A stretch of DNA of 24,809 nt from CAZKTO01 sp964555685 (lineage in GTDB: Bacteria; Chloroflexota; Dehalococcoidia; SHYB01). The DNA is taken from positions 1-24,809 of the forward strand of contig CAZKTO010000046.1 of the NCBI GenBank assembly GCA_964555685.1. Reading direction: 5' to 3'. The notes beneath the pieces were generated by a model. That model was given only the letters and a program-made list of their open reading frames with translations. It did not search any database and was not told the DNA's origin. Both the position numbers and the translations under genes were made by a program. Shown piece by piece: positions 22,788 through 24,809 of the stretch. Every line of letters begins with the position of its first letter. Within the stretch, counting starts at the first letter, position 1.

Positions 22788-23753
22788 TTAGGTCAATCCC
22801 GTTTCCGCGGTGGAGGGGCGCGACCGCCCGCCTGCGGCGGGCCTGGCGGGAAGCTGGCCCGCGCTCCACTCGTCGACGAAGGCGGCGAAGGCCTGGAGCA
22901 GCCGGGTCTTGGGCGCACCCGCCACGTGCACGAAGTAGATGCCCCGCACCCAGTCGGTCCCGCGCACGGGGACGGCGCGCACGCGCCCGAGCTCGAGGCT
23001 CCTCGCCGCCGCCGCTCGCGGGGCGAAGGCGACCCCTACGCCCGCCTCCACGGCCGCCACGACGGCCTGGTTGCTGCCCACCACGAGCGCGGGCCGCAGC
23101 CTGCGGGGATGGAGCCCCGCCGCCTCCATGAGCTCGTCGACCGTCCGCTGGGTGCCCGACCCTGGCTCGCGGACAACGAAGCTCTCCCCGGCGAGGTCCG
23201 AGAGGCGAACGCTCCGCCGGCGCGCGATGGGGTGATCGGGCGCGGCGATGAGGACGAGCTGGTCCTCGGCGATCTTGTGGCTGACAAGGCCCCTGCGCCG
23301 AACCTCGGCGCCGACGAACCCGGCGTCGCACTGGCGGCCCAGCACCCGGTCGACGATCTCGGCCGTGTCGCCGATGGCGATGGTGGCGGAGATCTTTGGG
23401 TGGCGCCGGCGGAAGGCGCCGACGATGGCCGGCACCAGGTGCTCGCCGGGGTGGGTGCTGGCGCCGAGGCGGAGGGCGCCGGCCACCTCGTCCCGCAATG
23501 CGGAGAGGCGCTCCATGAGGGCGGCGTGCTCGGCGAGAACGCGCCGGGCGAAGGTCTCGAACTCGCGCCCCGCAGCCGTCACCCCGACCTGTCGGGGGCC
23601 CCGGCGCTCCATGAGCCGTGCGCCCGCCTCCTCCTCGAGCCGGCGAACCTGAAAGGAGACGGTGGGCTGGCTCAGGCCGAGGGCCCTGGCCGCCTCCGAG
23701 AAGCTGCCACGCTCGACGACCTCCAGGTAGCTCTTGCAGTAGGCGAGGTTCAT
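22788..23753 (-). CDS. LysR-family transcriptional regulator
   Basis: The 321-residue protein has the LysR winged helix at 1-60 (YLEVVERGSFSEAARALGLS, QPTVSFQVRRLEEEAGARL). A linker helix and a periplasmic-binding-like effector domain follow, with GALRLGASTHPGEHLVPAIV, DAGFVGAEV, LVLIAAPDHPIA and VEAGVGVAFAPR. The order and spacing resemble the CysL/YwfM-like group, but the effector cannot be told. GGAG lies eight bases before the ATG. It diverges from mutM with about 127 bases between, where it may bind. The last 25 residues are Pro/Arg-rich and approach the palindromic repeat, suggesting an extended end. Confidence 0.9.
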   Translation of the reverse strand: MNLAYCKSYLEVVERGSFSEAARALGLSQPTVSFQVRRLEEEAGARLMERRGPRQVGVTAAGREFETFARRVLAEHAALMERLSALRDEVAGALRLGASTHPGEHLVPAIVGAFRRRHPKISATIAIGDTAEIVDRVLGRQCDAGFVGAEVRRRGLVSHKIAEDQLVLIAAPDHPIARRRSVRLSDLAGESFVVREPGSGTQRTVDELMEAAGLHPRRLRPALVVGSNQAVVAAVEAGVGVAFAPRAAAARSLELGRVRAVPVRGTDWVRGIYFVHVAGAPKTRLLQAFAAFVDEWSAGQLPARPAAGGRSRPSTAETGLT

Positions 23754-23828
23754 GGGACGGACTCCAGCGCCGCCAGTGTACGCCGTGGGTCGCGCGGGGG
23801 CCAGCGGCTCAGGGTGGTGGCGTCACGC

Positions 23829-23834
23829 TACAAT
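23829..23834 (+). promoter_or_regulatory. Candidate -10 of mutM
   Basis: TACAAT in the context CACGCTACAATGCG lies 46 bases before the mutM start and resembles the -10 elements at 21013 and 6428. No convincing -35 is seen. Confidence 0.35.
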
Positions 23835-23880
23835 GCGCTCGGCGGCCCGCGAAACGCCGCCGAGGAACGGAGCGACGGCG

Positions 23881-24726
23881 ATGCCCGAGATCCCCGAGCT
23901 GGAGGCGATGCGGCGCGTGCTGAACGCCCGTGTGGCCGGGCGCGTCATCACCTCGGCCCAGGTCCGGATCCCCATCGTCGTGCGCCGCCCGCCCAAGGAC
24001 GAGTTCGTCGAGACGCTCAGGGGCAATCGCCTCGTCCGCACCGACCGAAAGGGGAAGCTGCTGCTCCTTCACCTCGAGTCGGGCCACGTGCTGGCCGTGC
24101 ATCTGATGCTGACGGGCCGGCTTGCGCTCGCCCGGGCCGCGGCGCCCATGCCCAAGCGCACCGGCTGGCTCCTCACGTTCGAAGGCGGCGATGAGCTGCG
24201 CTACTTCGATGAGAAGCTGGACGGCAAGACCTACCTCGTGCGCGAGGAGGAGCGGTCGCTGATCCCGCGCTACGACGGCATGGGCCCGGACGCCCTGGAC
24301 CCGTCGCTCACCTTCGAGGTCTTCCGGCAGCGGATCCGGCGGTACCCCGGCCAGGTCAAGCGCACCCTCGTCAACGAGGCGTTCATCTCGGGCATCGGCA
24401 ACGCCTACGCCGATGAGGTCCTGTTCGAGGCCCGCGTCTACCCGTTCGCCCGCACCCGGGAGCTCTCGGAGCAGCAGCTCCGCGCCATCTACGAGGCCAT
24501 CCATCGCGTCTACGCCTGGGCGATCCCCATCGTGGCCGAGCGCATGGGGGATAGCATCGACGAGAAGGTCCGCGACTTCCTGCGGGTCCACCGAAAGGGT
24601 GGCCAGCCCTGTCCGGTCTGCGGCGCCGCCATCACGGAGGTCACGCCCAATAACCGCATCACCAGCTACTGCCGGGCCTGCCAGGGCGGTGGCATCGCTG
24701 GACCGCGGGGCGCAACGGCATCATAG
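23881..24726 (+). CDS. mutM: Formamidopyrimidine-DNA glycosylase (Fpg/MutM)
   Basis: The 281-residue protein begins MPEIPELEAMRRVLNARVAG. After Met removal, Pro and Glu are the catalytic N-terminus of this family (usually MPELPEVE). The DRKGKLLLLHL segment has the conserved DNA-phosphate Lys near 57-59. SGIGNAYADEVLFEARVYP is the H2TH region. The zinc finger carries Cys244, Cys247, Cys264 and Cys267 (CPVCG, YCRACQ). It removes oxidised purines such as 8-oxoguanine and nicks the strand by beta/delta elimination. GGAG lies eight bases upstream of the ATG. It is monocistronic in this window. The substitutions of Leu by Ile and Val by Leu in the N-terminal motif leave an Nei-like specificity possible. 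Confidence 0.92.
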   Translation: MPEIPELEAMRRVLNARVAGRVITSAQVRIPIVVRRPPKDEFVETLRGNRLVRTDRKGKLLLLHLESGHVLAVHLMLTGRLALARAAAPMPKRTGWLLTFEGGDELRYFDEKLDGKTYLVREEERSLIPRYDGMGPDALDPSLTFEVFRQRIRRYPGQVKRTLVNEAFISGIGNAYADEVLFEARVYPFARTRELSEQQLRAIYEAIHRVYAWAIPIVAERMGDSIDEKVRDFLRVHRKGGQPCPVCGAAITEVTPNNRITSYCRACQGGGIAGPRGATAS

Positions 24727-24766
24727 GGCCCAGCGCTCTCCGGAGAGGCCCGCCCTCCCGCGCGCC

Positions 24767-24795
24767 TTGCGGCGTGGGGAGGGGGTGCGTATAAT
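24767..24795 (+). promoter_or_regulatory. Sigma-70-like promoter reading out of the window
   Basis: TTGCGG (24767-24772), a 17-base spacer and a perfect TATAAT (24790-24795). It would start a transcript about six bases beyond, so the gene it drives lies to the right. Confidence 0.55.
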
Positions 24796-24809
24796 AGGGT
24801 GCGTCTCGT

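Noticed and set aside
23582..23597. CCCCGAC-CT-GTCGGGG in the lysR gene as a fifth repeat insertion
   Set aside because: It encodes the ordinary RGPRQVGVT-type stretch of LysR proteins without extra residues, so an insertion is not needed to explain it.
1..24809. CRISPR array, tRNA, rRNA, integrase, transposase
   Set aside because: Looked for on both strands. No regularly spaced repeats, cloverleaf, recombinase or DDE/HUH signature was recognised.

Overview
The window is GC-rich, densely coding bacterial DNA. No rRNA, tRNA or marker protein fixes the taxon. The gene mix (a DUF11 protein with a pilin-like N-terminus, a luciferase-like oxidoreductase, a cyclase-family hydrolase, an acyl-CoA synthetase alpha-type protein) and the many GC-rich palindromic repeats between genes resemble Chloroflexota (Dehalococcoidia/SAR202-like) genomes. 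That placement is inference.

Left part (1-9143): almost everything reads on the minus strand. At the edge is a membrane-anchored DUF11 surface protein whose reading frame breaks at a CCC-TAA. Then comes a block that looks like a mobile element. Read in the direction of transcription (right to left) it holds: a small HTH protein; a primase-polymerase with a zinc finger; a 57-residue Com-like zinc ribbon; a ParB-domain/DNA adenine-or-cytosine-N4 methylase fusion; a P27-type small terminase subunit; a RAMA-domain protein; a small Cys/His protein; and two helical proteins of unknown function. No large terminase, portal, capsid, tail or integrase gene is visible. A replication protein plus TerS without structural genes recalls phage satellites. 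The methylase start codon directly follows a 7-bp GC-rich hairpin that holds its Shine-Dalgarno sequence. With a Com-like gene just upstream, this parallels the com-mom translational switch of phage Mu.

Junction (9193-10650): a lower-GC plus-strand gene encodes a HEPN (RxxxxH) protein, a likely defence or toxin RNase. It lies between the HTH gene and, tail to tail, a fragment of a second gene of the same HTH family.

Right part (10660-24809): this looks like host chromosome. A MarR regulator diverges from an ABC importer set (lipoprotein binding protein, two permeases, no ATPases). This runs into catabolic genes: cyclase-family hydrolase, LLM flavin oxidoreductase, SDR dehydrogenase, SAM methyltransferase and a CoA-binding acyl-CoA synthetase alpha-type protein. 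The binding-protein gene carries a frameshift. A small unknown protein, DNA polymerase IV (dinB), a convergent LysR regulator and formamidopyrimidine-DNA glycosylase (mutM) follow. Short palindromes of a CCCCGAC-NN-GTCGGGG family sit between these genes, and one lies inside the dinB coding sequence.
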